64,000 nt of DNA, taken from Oscillospiraceae bacterium. GTDB taxonomy: Bacteria > Bacillota > Clostridia > Oscillospirales > Oscillospiraceae. Shown here piece by piece: positions 42,659 through 50,770 of the stretch. Position 1 is the stretch's first letter, and each line of letters starts with the position of its first letter. A program made the translations under genes and the position numbers. The notes under the pieces were generated by a model that saw only the letters and a list, made by a program, of their open reading frames with translations, was not told where the DNA came from and searched no databases. The stretch is taken from contig JAGARK010000016.1 of the NCBI GenBank assembly GCA_017622295.1, forward strand, positions 80,328 through 144,327, in the 5' to 3' direction.

Positions 42659-44494
42659 TTGGGTAAATTCTCTCAGCCCCGTGGAAATATAACCCATGAA
42701 CCCGCCGTCAAGTCCGCCCCCAAAAAGAAGAAATCGGGCCGTGCCGCCGTTCTGATCTGCCTGTGCGTCCTGGCTATCGCGCTGTTGGCCGGCAGCATCG
42801 TAGGCGTCTGGTACTTCGCGCTGGGCGGCGCGGATGATGGTCTGATTCTCAGCAATGTCACCGCCGCTGGCATCAATCTGGGCGGCATGACCAGGGAGCA
42901 GGCCTCCGCCGCCCTCCACCAGGCAACGGACCTGACCTACACTTCCGAAAATATGGTCATTGAGCTTCCCGATGTAACGCTGGAGCTCTCCCCCGCCGAT
43001 ACCGGCGCAAAGCTTGATGTAGATGCTGTCATAGAGGAAGCCTTCAGCTATGGCCGCACCGGCACCAAGGCAGAGCGGGAGCAGGTCAAGGCCAACGCCC
43101 TGGCCTCCAAGCATCCCATTGCCCTGCTGCCCTATCTGAACCTGAACATGGATTTCATCCGTGCACAGCTGGAGGAATACGGCAGCAGCTTCAACAGCGA
43201 GTACTCCCCCTCCTCCGTTACTGTCGATGGCGAGATGCCGGTGCTGGATGCCTCCGCCGAGGACTTTGATCCCGAAGCCCAGGGCCAGACCATGACCATC
43301 GAGCTGGGTACCCCCGGCCGGAATGTGGACATTGAAGGCATCTATAATTCCGTGCTGGATGCTTACAGCTACAATGAATTCCTGGTCGTCTGCGAGATGA
43401 CCGAGGAGGAGACCACTCCCGAATTTATCGATCTTGCAAGCCTGTACGAAGAGTACCATTTTGAGCCCCAGGACGCTGCCATGGACCCGGAGACCTTCGA
43501 TGTCACCCCCGAGGTCTACGGCTACGGCTTTGATCTGGAAGAAGCCCAGCTTCTGATGGAAGAAGCCATCTACGGCGACACCATCGAACTCCAGCTGAAC
43601 CTCATTGCTCCCGAGGTGTTGAGCGAAGAGCTGTCCGGCCTGCTGTTCCGGGATGTGCTGGCTTCCTACGAAACCGAGCACACCAACGACAAAAACCGCA
43701 ATAACAATCTGACTCTGGCCTGCGCCTCCATCAACAATCTGGTACTGCAGCCCGGTGACACCTTCGACTACAACAAAGCTCTGGGCAAGCGCACCACCGA
43801 AAACGGTTATAAAGCTGCCAACGCTTACAGCGCCGGTATGACCGTCAAGGAAATCGGCGGCGGCATCTGCCAGGTCTCCTCCACCCTGTACTACTGCACC
43901 CTGATCGCCGACCTGGAGATCGTTTCCCGCAGCCCCCACAGCTATGTCTCCTCCTACATCCCCATGGGCATGGACGCAGCAGTCAGCTGGGGCGGCCCCG
44001 AGTTCCGCTTTAAGAATAACACCAATTATCCCATCCGCATCGAAGCCGAAGTGGCCGACGGCAAGGTAAAGATCCGCCTCATCGGCACCGACGAAAAGGA
44101 TTACTACATCAAAATGGAGTACGAGGTAACCAGCACCGTCAAGCCCACCACCGAGACCGTGGAGATCCCCGCTGACAACAACCCTGAAAACTACAAGGAC
44201 GGCCAGGTCATCTCCACCCCCTACACCGGCTACACCGTCAAGACCTACAAGCTGAAGTATGACAAGGAAACCGATGAGCTGATCTCCCGCGAATTCGACA
44301 GAACCTCTACATACAAGTACCGCAACAAACAGATCGCTTCCATCGTCAACAAAACGCCCGAAACGGAGCCCACCACTCCCCCCGCCACCGAGGCTCCCAC
44401 ACCCCCTGCAACAGAAGCACCCACTACGCCTCCTGTCGAAACCCCGGCACCTACCCAGCCGCCGATTACGGACAGCGGCATATCGGAAGGTTAA
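42659..44494 (+). CDS. VanW-family extracytoplasmic protein with peptidoglycan-binding-type domain
   Basis: 611 residues starting at a TTG codon; GAGGAG lies nine bases upstream and no better start exists in frame. Basic N-terminus, one membrane helix (about 31-54, LICLCVLAIALLAGSIVGVWYF), a putative PG-binding-4 type region (about 60-340), then the VanW domain (DTFDYNKALGKRTTENGYKAA, GGGICQVSSTLYYCTL, SPHSYVSSYIPMGMDAAVSWG). A Thr/Pro-rich low-complexity tail (about 565-605) may span the wall. The family is linked to glycopeptide-resistance operons by name only; its function is unknown. It has its own promoter and terminator. Confidence 0.88.
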   Translation: MGKFSQPRGNITHEPAVKSAPKKKKSGRAAVLICLCVLAIALLAGSIVGVWYFALGGADDGLILSNVTAAGINLGGMTREQASAALHQATDLTYTSENMVIELPDVTLELSPADTGAKLDVDAVIEEAFSYGRTGTKAEREQVKANALASKHPIALLPYLNLNMDFIRAQLEEYGSSFNSEYSPSSVTVDGEMPVLDASAEDFDPEAQGQTMTIELGTPGRNVDIEGIYNSVLDAYSYNEFLVVCEMTEEETTPEFIDLASLYEEYHFEPQDAAMDPETFDVTPEVYGYGFDLEEAQLLMEEAIYGDTIELQLNLIAPEVLSEELSGLLFRDVLASYETEHTNDKNRNNNLTLACASINNLVLQPGDTFDYNKALGKRTTENGYKAANAYSAGMTVKEIGGGICQVSSTLYYCTLIADLEIVSRSPHSYVSSYIPMGMDAAVSWGGPEFRFKNNTNYPIRIEAEVADGKVKIRLIGTDEKDYYIKMEYEVTSTVKPTTETVEIPADNNPENYKDGQVISTPYTGYTVKTYKLKYDKETDELISREFDRTSTYKYRNKQIASIVNKTPETEPTTPPATEAPTPPATEAPTTPPVETPAPTQPPITDSGISEG

Positions 44495-44495
44495 C

Positions 44496-44529
44496 AAAAA
44501 AGACGCATTCAAGTGAATGCGTCTTTTTT
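44496..44529 (+). terminator. Intrinsic terminator after the VanW-family gene
   Basis: A perfect 15-bp stem (44496-44510 with 44515-44529, core AGACGCATTC) and loop AAGT, ending in six T residues. Confidence 0.88.
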
Positions 44530-44542
44530 ATTCGGAAATCAG

Positions 44543-44571
44543 TTGTGTTTTCCCAGTCAGCCTGATATAAT
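44543..44571 (+). promoter_or_regulatory. Promoter for the small zinc-ribbon membrane protein
   Basis: TTGTGT (44543-44548) and TATAAT (44566-44571), 17-base spacer. Confidence 0.55.
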
Positions 44572-44603
44572 TGCAATATGTGCATGGATTTGGAGGGATT
44601 TCA

Positions 44604-44984
44604 ATGTTCCAGAATATCGGTGGAAAAATCAAAGTTTTGGCCCAGGTCGTCTGCTGGATCGGTATCAGCATCTCAATCATCGCGGGAATCGCACTGATAT
44701 CGGAAGGCGGATTTATATTTGGTCTTGTCATGGCTGCAGCTGGTTCCCTGGCCTCTTGGGTGGGTTCTTTCCTGACTTACGGATTGGGCCAACTGATCGA
44801 AAACACCGACATCTTGGTAGCCCTGTCAAAAAAAGCAGCGCTGCGGGCACAGGCAGCTGACGACACGCAGCAGGATGGTCCCGATGAAACAACCAGCTGC
44901 CCCCACTGCGGTAAACCAATTATTGTTCCCGCGGGGACCCTCTTTGCATACTGTCCCTGGTGCAACAAATCCATCGACCCGTAA
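44604..44984 (+). CDS. Small membrane protein with C-terminal zinc ribbon
   Basis: 126 residues. Two hydrophobic segments (about 10-32 and 38-62) are followed by a soluble tail with a zinc ribbon (CPHCGKPIIVPAGTLFAYCPWC). I do not recognise a specific family; the layout of two membrane helices plus a double-CxxC ribbon recurs in Firmicutes without known function. The start at 44604 has TGGAGGG seven bases upstream; an earlier in-frame ATG lacks a site. It has its own promoter and a terminator. Confidence 0.75.
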   Translation: MFQNIGGKIKVLAQVVCWIGISISIIAGIALISEGGFIFGLVMAAAGSLASWVGSFLTYGLGQLIENTDILVALSKKAALRAQAADDTQQDGPDETTSCPHCGKPIIVPAGTLFAYCPWCNKSIDP

Positions 44985-44998
44985 TCAACCTTACTTAA

Positions 44999-45026
44999 AC
45001 AGCCAGCCACCTTCGTGGCTGGCTGT
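44999..45026. terminator. Bidirectional terminator between the zinc-ribbon gene and ywiB
   Basis: A perfect 12-bp stem (ACAGCCAGCCAC at 44999-45010 with 45015-45026), loop CTTC. Tails are only moderately T-rich. Confidence 0.75.
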
Positions 45027-45031
45027 ACTGT

Positions 45032-45457
45032 TTATTTTGCGCGGATATCCAGATGATAGTCCACAACGCCTGCGGCGCTGTTTTCGATGTCAATGCTGTA
45101 AATCAGATCGATCATGCCGCCCTCGGGCATGATGTCAAAGAACACCCGCTGGGCGCAGACCGTGATCATCAACGCGCCGAAATCCATCTGATACAGGGAC
45201 TCGTGATACACGCCCTCCTGGAAGATCATCTGGGAATAGAGCTTGCCGGTGCGGGTCAGGGTGATCTTGCCGGGCTCCACGCGGAAGGTGGTGGTGACAC
45301 CCAGCAGCCCCGTCAGCTCCGTTTCATCGTAGCTGATGTCCCAGCCGCCGTTGCAGAACTCCATGGTTCCGTCCGTCACCAGCTCGATGACGTCCGGATC
45401 TTGCTGCTCGTCATAGCTCTGTCTGCCGCAGATCGACAGCACCACGGGAATTTTCAT
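45032..45457 (-). CDS. DUF1934 (YwiB-like) calycin-fold protein
   Basis: 141 residues, predominantly beta, cytoplasmic. It matches the DUF1934/YwiB group: VVLSICGRQSYDEQQDPDVIELVTDGTM, then YDETELTGLLGVTTTF and the final IYSIDIE strand. The function is unknown; a lipocalin/calycin-like barrel binding a small ligand is the usual structural inference. Its ATG overlaps the ddl stop (ATGA), so it is coupled to D-Ala-D-Ala ligase. In Bacillus ywiB sits near argS instead, so the partnership here is of interest. Confidence 0.82.
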   Translation of the reverse strand: MKIPVVLSICGRQSYDEQQDPDVIELVTDGTMEFCNGGWDISYDETELTGLLGVTTTFRVEPGKITLTRTGKLYSQMIFQEGVYHESLYQMDFGALMITVCAQRVFFDIMPEGGMIDLIYSIDIENSAAGVVDYHLDIRAK

Positions 45458-46524
45458 TTGCAGGCCTCCTGGGCAAGCATCAGCAGTTCGTCGATCAGCT
45501 GGCTGTAAGGAATGCCGCTGGCAGCGAAGAGCTTGGGATACATGGAAATGGAAGTGAATCCGGGCAGGGTATTGATCTCGTTGAAGACGATCCGGTTGTC
45601 GCCGTGGGTCACAAAGAAGTCCACACGGCTCAGGCCCTGGCAGCCGATGGCGCTGTAGACCTTCACGGCCATCTCGCGGACCTGCTCTTCCACTTCCTCG
45701 GAGATCCGGGCGGGAATATAAGCGGTGGAGGTATCAGTGACATACTTGGCGTCATAATCATAGAATTCAGCACCGGAGTCAATCTCACCGCAGATGGATG
45801 CCACGGGATTGTCGTTGCCCATAACGGCCACTTCGATCTCACGGCCGTTGATGAATTCTTCAACCAGGATCTTATCGTCAAACTTGGCAGCCTCGCCCAG
45901 TGCCTTTTCCAGAGCGGTACGGCCGCCAGCCTTGGAAACACCCACGGAGGAGCCAGTGCCGGCAGGCTTGACGAACATGGGATAGGTGAACTTCTGCTCC
46001 AGAGCGGCAATCACATGATCCACATGGCTCTGCAGCTCATGGCTGCGGACCAGATGCCAGGCAGCCTGGGGCACGCCGGCGTGATCGATGACCAGCTTGG
46101 TCAGAGTCTTGTCCATGGACACTGCGGACGCAGCCACATGGGGGCCAACATAGGGAATACCCGCCAGCTGCAGCAGGCCCTGCATGGCGCCGTCTTCGCC
46201 GTTTTCACCGTGGAGAACCGGGAATACCACATCGATCCGTTCCCGGACCACGCAGTCGCCCTCAAAGCGGAACAGGCCCTGACCACGGACAGGAGAGATG
46301 GTGCCGCGGCAGTTTTTGGGGTTGTGCAGCCATGCGCCGCTGGGCAGCTCGGAATAATCGTCACCGCCGTAGATGATCCAGTCGCCATCCTTGGTGATGC
46401 CCACAGGGAAGACATTGTACTTGCTGTGATCGATATTGTTCAGGACGGACTCCGCAGAGCGCAGGGATACTTCGTGCTCCGGGCTCATGCCGCCGAAGAG
46501 AATGCAAACGCTGAGTTTTTTCAA
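45454..46524 (-). CDS. ddl: D-alanine--D-alanine ligase
   Basis: 356 residues of the ATP-grasp fold. Motifs: VCILFGGMSPEHEVSLRSAESV, HGENGEDGAMQGLL, KPAGTGSSVGVSKA (phosphate loop), VEEFINGREIEVAVMG and NEINTLPGFTSISMYP. It makes the D-Ala-D-Ala substrate of MurF. The start is a TTG at 46524 with GAGG eight bases upstream; another TTG at 46548 lacks a site. The sequence does not by itself separate D-Ala-D-Ala from D-Ala-D-Ser or D-Lac types; no van genes are near. Confidence 0.94.
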   Translation of the reverse strand: MKKLSVCILFGGMSPEHEVSLRSAESVLNNIDHSKYNVFPVGITKDGDWIIYGGDDYSELPSGAWLHNPKNCRGTISPVRGQGLFRFEGDCVVRERIDVVFPVLHGENGEDGAMQGLLQLAGIPYVGPHVAASAVSMDKTLTKLVIDHAGVPQAAWHLVRSHELQSHVDHVIAALEQKFTYPMFVKPAGTGSSVGVSKAGGRTALEKALGEAAKFDDKILVEEFINGREIEVAVMGNDNPVASICGEIDSGAEFYDYDAKYVTDTSTAYIPARISEEVEEQVREMAVKVYSAIGCQGLSRVDFFVTHGDNRIVFNEINTLPGFTSISMYPKLFAASGIPYSQLIDELLMLAQEACK

Positions 46525-46634
46525 AACAATCGCCTCATTTATTTTCAAAATTATAAATTTACAATTTCCATCTGGAAATTTGGAGATTCAGTGCTATAAT
46601 AAACCCAATGTGACTGTGCAAGGGAGGAATCGCT

Positions 46635-47042
46635 ATGCAAATTGATCTGACCGCCAAAGAATTCCGGCATCTTCTGGATATGGTATACATCGGAAACTGG
46701 GTCCTCAACTCCACCAGAGGAGACGACCGCTTCAAAGAATATGACGATATCGAAAGCAAGCTTTTCTCGCTGTGCAAGGGCACCAAGCTGAAGGTGCTTC
46801 AGGAGGACTGGAACGGCATCTGCGTTCCTTCCAGGGCCTATGCCGAAGGCGGAATCCATGAAGCCATCGGATTCTATGAAGACAACATATTCTATGAGAT
46901 CCTGGCAGAGGAGCTTTCCCGCCGGGACATGGAATATCCGGTCATCAATGAGGAAAACTATGACGAGATCGTCACCAGAATGGACGGCTATATGCGTGAA
47001 TTCCAGTCTTCCGGACTGGACCATCTGGTGCTGGAAGATTGA
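46635..47042 (+). CDS. Conserved hypothetical protein
   Basis: 135 residues, soluble, acidic, rich in Asp, Glu and aromatic residues, with no membrane segment or Cys motif. It begins MQIDLTAKEFRHLLDMVYIGNWVLNS and ends in a helix SGLDHLVLED. I do not recognise a family or function. AGGGAGGAA lies eight bases before the start, TATAAT is at 46595-46600 with a weak -35, and a strong terminator follows, so it is a genuine monocistronic gene. Confidence 0.78.
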   Translation: MQIDLTAKEFRHLLDMVYIGNWVLNSTRGDDRFKEYDDIESKLFSLCKGTKLKVLQEDWNGICVPSRAYAEGGIHEAIGFYEDNIFYEILAEELSRRDMEYPVINEENYDEIVTRMDGYMREFQSSGLDHLVLED

Positions 47043-47047
47043 GTTTT

Positions 47048-47077
47048 AAAAATGTGCCGCATAAGCGGCACATTTTT
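47048..47077. terminator. Bidirectional terminator between the hypothetical gene and murC
   Basis: A perfect 13-bp stem (AAAAATGTGCCGC at 47048-47060 with 47065-47077), loop ATAA, with A and T runs in the arms. Confidence 0.86.
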
Positions 47078-47082
47078 CATTG

Positions 47083-48438
47083 TTACAGAAGTGCTTCGCC
47101 GGCCCGGTAAATATCACCTGCGCCAATGGTCAGAACGATGTCGCCTTCCCGGGCATTGCTGCGAATCCAGGCGGTGACATCCGGCAAGGTCTCGCAGAAG
47201 ACGGCGCCGGGAATCTCCCGGGCCAGATCCATGGAAGAAATACCGGAGGTATTACGTTCCCGGGCTGCATAGATCTCCGCCAGGACCACCTGATCGGCCT
47301 TCTTCAGCTCCCGGACGAAATCGTCGAACAGGGCCTTGGTGCGGGTGTAGGTATGGGGCTGGAAAGCAGCGATCACGCGCTTGTAGCCCATGGTCTTCAC
47401 CGCATCCAGAGTGGCAGCCAACTCACCGGGATGGTGGGCATAGTCATCATAGATGTCCGCGCCGTTGAACTTGCCCTTGAACTCCATCCGGCGGCCCGCA
47501 CCATGGAAGGAAGCCAGGCCACGGGCGCAGATGTCACCGGGGATGCCCATCATCCAGGCAGTACCGGCAGCAGCCAGGGCATTGATGGCATTGTGCCTGC
47601 CGACCACACCCAGGTTCAGGTGGCAGTAATACTCATCGTCGCAGATCACGTCATAGCTGCGGTAATCATCGGTGATGTTGCGCACGTGAATCCGGTTGCT
47701 CTCTTCCAGACCGAAGCTCACATACTTCAGGCCCTTCATGGCGTCCACGGTATTGACATCGTCACCGTTTGCCAGGATGCCGCTCTTGGAGGATTCAGCA
47801 AACTGATGGAAGGACTTCTCGATATCCTGCAGATCCTTGAAGTAGTCCAGATGGTCCTCCTCAATGTTCAGCACCACAGCCAGCGTGGGGAAGAAATTCA
47901 GGAAGGAATCGCAGTATTCGCAGCTCTCCATGACGATTGTATCACCGTGGCCAACCCGATGGCCCGCGTGAAGCAGGGGCAGATAGCCGCCGATCATAAC
48001 GGTGGGATCCTTCTGTGCCTCCATCATGATGTGGGTGACCATGGAAGTGGTGGTGGTTTTACCGTGGGTGCCGGAAATGCAAATAGCGTTCTTATAGGAC
48101 TTCATGATCTCGCCCCAGGCCTGGGCACGCTCAAAGACCGGAATACCTGCGGCACGGGCTGCGGCAATCTCAGGGTTATCATTATGTGCGGCAGCGGTGC
48201 GAATGATGCAGTCCGCGCCCCGGATGTTCTCCTCCCGGTGCCCGATGGCAACATCGATGCCCTTGGCGATCAGCTCATCCGTAGAAACGGAAGCATTCAT
48301 ATCAGAGCCGGTGACCAGCACCCCCATGCCCTTGAGCACCAGGCCCAGAGGACGCATGGAAACGCCGCCGATTCCGACCAGATGGACACGCTTGCCGGAT
48401 TGAAAATATGCCTCAATATTCTTATTGTGTTTAACCAT
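47083..48438 (-). CDS. murC: MurC, UDP-N-acetylmuramate--L-alanine ligase
   Basis: 451 residues. It adds the first amino acid of the stem peptide to UDP-MurNAc. Motifs: VHLVGIGGVSMRPLGL, ISGTHGKTTTTSMV (ATP loop), ESCEYCDSFLNF, NIEEDHLDYF and YDDYAHHPGE (MurC hallmark). It is monocistronic with its own promoter, 35 kb from the dcw cluster, where Firmicutes sometimes keep murC. GGGAG lies about ten bases upstream. Confidence 0.96.
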   Translation of the reverse strand: MVKHNKNIEAYFQSGKRVHLVGIGGVSMRPLGLVLKGMGVLVTGSDMNASVSTDELIAKGIDVAIGHREENIRGADCIIRTAAAHNDNPEIAAARAAGIPVFERAQAWGEIMKSYKNAICISGTHGKTTTTSMVTHIMMEAQKDPTVMIGGYLPLLHAGHRVGHGDTIVMESCEYCDSFLNFFPTLAVVLNIEEDHLDYFKDLQDIEKSFHQFAESSKSGILANGDDVNTVDAMKGLKYVSFGLEESNRIHVRNITDDYRSYDVICDDEYYCHLNLGVVGRHNAINALAAAGTAWMMGIPGDICARGLASFHGAGRRMEFKGKFNGADIYDDYAHHPGELAATLDAVKTMGYKRVIAAFQPHTYTRTKALFDDFVRELKKADQVVLAEIYAARERNTSGISSMDLAREIPGAVFCETLPDVTAWIRSNAREGDIVLTIGAGDIYRAGEALL

Positions 48439-48484
48439 TCATTCAGTTCTCCCGATAGTGGTTTCATTTTCATATAACCGTAAT

Positions 48485-48513
48485 ATTATATAGCATCCTT
48501 AAGAAATTTACAA
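48485..48513 (-). promoter_or_regulatory. Promoter of murC
   Basis: Minus strand TTGTAA (48508-48513) and TATAAT (48485-48490), 17-base spacer. Confidence 0.65.
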
Positions 48514-48606
48514 CTATTAATATTTACTTTTCTCATTTATTCTGCAAAAAATTCAACATTTTCCGCCCCAAAAGAACACTTGTGCGCCGCTTTTGGCCAC
48601 TAGCAC

Positions 48607-48636
48607 ACAAAAGAGGACTCCCGAAGGAGTCCTCTT
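48607..48636 (-). terminator. Intrinsic terminator after the NhaC-family gene
   Basis: A perfect 11-bp stem (48611-48621 with 48626-48636, AAGAGGACTCC), loop CGAA; on the minus strand the U tract is short (TTTT). Confidence 0.75.
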
Positions 48637-48648
48637 CATTTCTTAAGA

Positions 48649-50364
48649 TCAGGCCTTTTTCTTCTGTGCGGAACGGATGGCCAGAAGAACCACGAACATC
48701 AGCACCAGGCAGACAGGCAGCACGATCATCCAGTTCTGGACAAAGCCAGCCAGAATGAAGCCCACAAAGGAGACTGCGCAGGTTGTCATGACGTAGGGCA
48801 GCTGAGTGTTGACATGGTTGATGTGGTCACACTGGCCGCCGGTGGAAGCCATGATGGTGGTGTCGGAAATGGGAGAGCAGTGGTCACCGGCAACAGCACC
48901 TGCCAGGCAGGCAGAAACGGCAATGATCATCAGCTCGCCGCTGGGGAACACGGAGCAAACGATGGGCAGCAGGATGCCGAAGGTACCCCAGGAGGTACCG
49001 GTGGCAAATGCCAGACCCAACGCAATCAGGAAGACGATGGCAGGCAGGAAATTGGACAGACCAGCCGCAGCACCACGGACGATCTCAGCCACGAAGACCT
49101 TTGCACCCAGATTGTTGGTAACACCGGACAGAGTCCATGCGAAGGTCAGAATCAGAATGGCCGCAGCCATCAGCTTGAAGCCGTCGGAAACAGAGTTGGT
49201 GAATTCCTTCAGAGTGACGATCTTTCTGGGAACGTACAGGATGGCAGTGATGACCAGCGCAATGGCAGAGCCCAGAACCAGGCCGACGGAAGCATCAGAG
49301 TTGCCGAAGGCATCGATGAAGTTCATATAGCTGCCGGACTCGGCATCGAAGAAGCCGCCGGTGTAAATCATGGTCAGCACGCAGCAGACAATCAGAGAGA
49401 CAACGGGCAGTACCAGGTCGATAACCTTGCCTCTGGGGTTGCCTGCCTCATCGTTGGAATCAGCGTAGGGACGGGCAGCGGTGGTGTACAGGTCGCCGTT
49501 CATAGCGTTCTGCTCGTGAATACGCATGCTGCCGTAGTCAAAGCCCATCAGGGTGATCATAACGACCATGGCCAGAGTCAGCAGTGCGTAGAAGTTATAG
49601 GGAATGGAGCTGATAAACAGGGTCAGGCCCTCACCCTCGGGAGCGACACTGGAAACAGCGGCAGCCCAGGAGGAGATGGGAGCAATGATGCAGACAGGAG
49701 CTGCGGTTGCATCGATGATGTAGGACAGCTTTGCACGGGAGATGTTGTGCTTGTCGGTAACAGGCCGCATGACGGAACCGACAGTCAGGCAGTTGAAGTA
49801 GTCATCGATGAAGATCAGGCAGCCCAGCACAACGGTGGACAGCTGGGCGCCTGCACGGGTCTTGATATGATCCTTTGCCCAGCGGCCGTAGGCAGCGGAG
49901 CCGCCGGCCTTGTTGATCAGACTGACCATCATACCCAGAATAACCAGGAAAATCAGAATGCCCACATTCCAGGAGTCGGAGAGCTTGGAAATCATCACAT
50001 CAAAAGTGTTGGTGACCATGCCCCAGACGTTAAAGTTGGAGTACATCAGTGCGCCGGACAGAATGCCGATGAACAGAGAGGAATAAACCTCCTTGGTAAT
50101 CAGCGCCAGACCGATGGCAATGATGGGGGGCATCAGAGACCAGAAGGTGGCATAGGTGCCAATGGACTCCCGGATGGTAGCAATGGCAGTGCTGATATTG
50201 GCCTCAAAATTCTCGTCAACAGCCACATTGTCGGAATAGCTGTCCAGATATTCCAGGGCCATGTCGGGGTCAGTGTACTCGGATGCGGCGGCGGTCATGG
50301 CAAAGCAGCCGATCAACGCTGCAATCATGAGCAGCAGCATCAGAGTTCTTGTCATTTTTCTCAT
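48649..50364 (-). CDS. NhaC-family Na+-coupled transporter, probable lysine permease (LysW type)
   Basis: 571 residues. A signal-like first helix (about 7-27) is followed by an extracytoplasmic stretch and about 11 further membrane segments. NhaC features include IFIDDYFNCLTVGSVMRPV, the start of the half-site IDATAAPVCIIAPISSWAA, FATGTSWGTFGILLPIV and AGDHCSPISDTTIMAS. The family includes Na+/H+ antiporters and amino-acid carriers. A lysine riboswitch directly upstream points to lysine import, the role predicted for LysW-type members. The start at 50364 (MRKMTRT) is chosen with AAAGGA about nine bases upstream; the longer frame runs through the riboswitch and is not coding. Confidence 0.88.
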   Translation of the reverse strand: MRKMTRTLMLLLMIAALIGCFAMTAAASEYTDPDMALEYLDSYSDNVAVDENFEANISTAIATIRESIGTYATFWSLMPPIIAIGLALITKEVYSSLFIGILSGALMYSNFNVWGMVTNTFDVMISKLSDSWNVGILIFLVILGMMVSLINKAGGSAAYGRWAKDHIKTRAGAQLSTVVLGCLIFIDDYFNCLTVGSVMRPVTDKHNISRAKLSYIIDATAAPVCIIAPISSWAAAVSSVAPEGEGLTLFISSIPYNFYALLTLAMVVMITLMGFDYGSMRIHEQNAMNGDLYTTAARPYADSNDEAGNPRGKVIDLVLPVVSLIVCCVLTMIYTGGFFDAESGSYMNFIDAFGNSDASVGLVLGSAIALVITAILYVPRKIVTLKEFTNSVSDGFKLMAAAILILTFAWTLSGVTNNLGAKVFVAEIVRGAAAGLSNFLPAIVFLIALGLAFATGTSWGTFGILLPIVCSVFPSGELMIIAVSACLAGAVAGDHCSPISDTTIMASTGGQCDHINHVNTQLPYVMTTCAVSFVGFILAGFVQNWMIVLPVCLVLMFVVLLAIRSAQKKKA

Positions 50365-50394
50365 TTTTCTACGTCCTTTCTCTTTTGTGTTAAA

Positions 50395-50433
50395 GAAAAA
50401 ACCATGAATTTGGAAGACTCCAACATTCATGGT
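50395..50433 (-). terminator. Riboswitch-linked intrinsic terminator
   Basis: Minus strand: ACCATGAAT and TTGGA arms (50419-50433) pair with 50401-50414 around a four-base loop with one bulged G, followed by UUUUUUC (50395-50400). It lies between the aptamer and the start codon of the transporter. Confidence 0.85.
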
Positions 50434-50463
50434 CAGCAGGCCGCAGCCAAAGAGACAACGAAT

Positions 50464-50623
50464 GATAGCGCTCCACTTTCGTGACAGTACGCCGGATTTT
50501 CTCCGTCGTCCCAGAATACCCTGCCCGGGAAAAGCAGAATACCCTTCGGCAGCTTGCCCCTTCCCCATGGCCGGAAATCCCGCTCCGGATGGCCTGGGTA
50601 CTCATGCGCGCCGCACCTCTATC
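50464..50623 (-). ncRNA. Lysine riboswitch (L box) aptamer
   Basis: The minus strand shows the ordered conserved elements of the lysine aptamer: GATAGAGGTGCG at the 5' side, ATGAGTA, GGGGAAGGGGC, GCTGCCGAAG, and GTGGAGCGCTATC at the 3' side. GATAG and CTATC can close helix P1 (50619-50623 with 50464-50468), giving a 160-base aptamer. A terminator follows. High lysine would favour termination and lower transporter synthesis. Identification is by motif order; no covariance search was run. Confidence 0.9.
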
Positions 50624-50651
50624 GATTCACAGTTATTTCATTAACGCTGAA

Positions 50652-50680
50652 AGTATATCATTTTACCAAAGAATTGTCAA
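50652..50680 (-). promoter_or_regulatory. Promoter of the riboswitch-controlled transporter
   Basis: Minus strand TTGACA (50675-50680) and TATACT (50652-50657) with a 17-base spacer; transcription would begin about 20 bases before the aptamer. Confidence 0.85.
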
Positions 50681-50721
50681 CATTATTCCGGGAATTTCCG
50701 CATCCTTTTAAACATTTCTGC

Positions 50722-50763
50722 AAAAATATCCCCTTGCGCGGTGTTGTCTACGCGCAAGGGGAT
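50722..50763 (-). terminator. Intrinsic terminator ending the lipoprotein operon
   Basis: Minus strand: a 13-bp stem (50728-50740 with 50751-50763, ATCCCCTTGCGCG), ten-base loop, then TTTTT (50722-50726). It lies directly after the 1402-residue lipoprotein gene. Confidence 0.83.
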
Positions 50764-50770
50764 AAATACG

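Noticed and set aside
42590-44512. 640-codon minus-strand open frame opposite the VanW-family gene
   Set aside because: Gly/Val/Asp-rich antisense shadow without a start signal; it runs through the terminator.
50365-50568. N-terminal extension of the NhaC-family frame
   Set aside because: This stretch is the lysine riboswitch and its terminator, not coding sequence.
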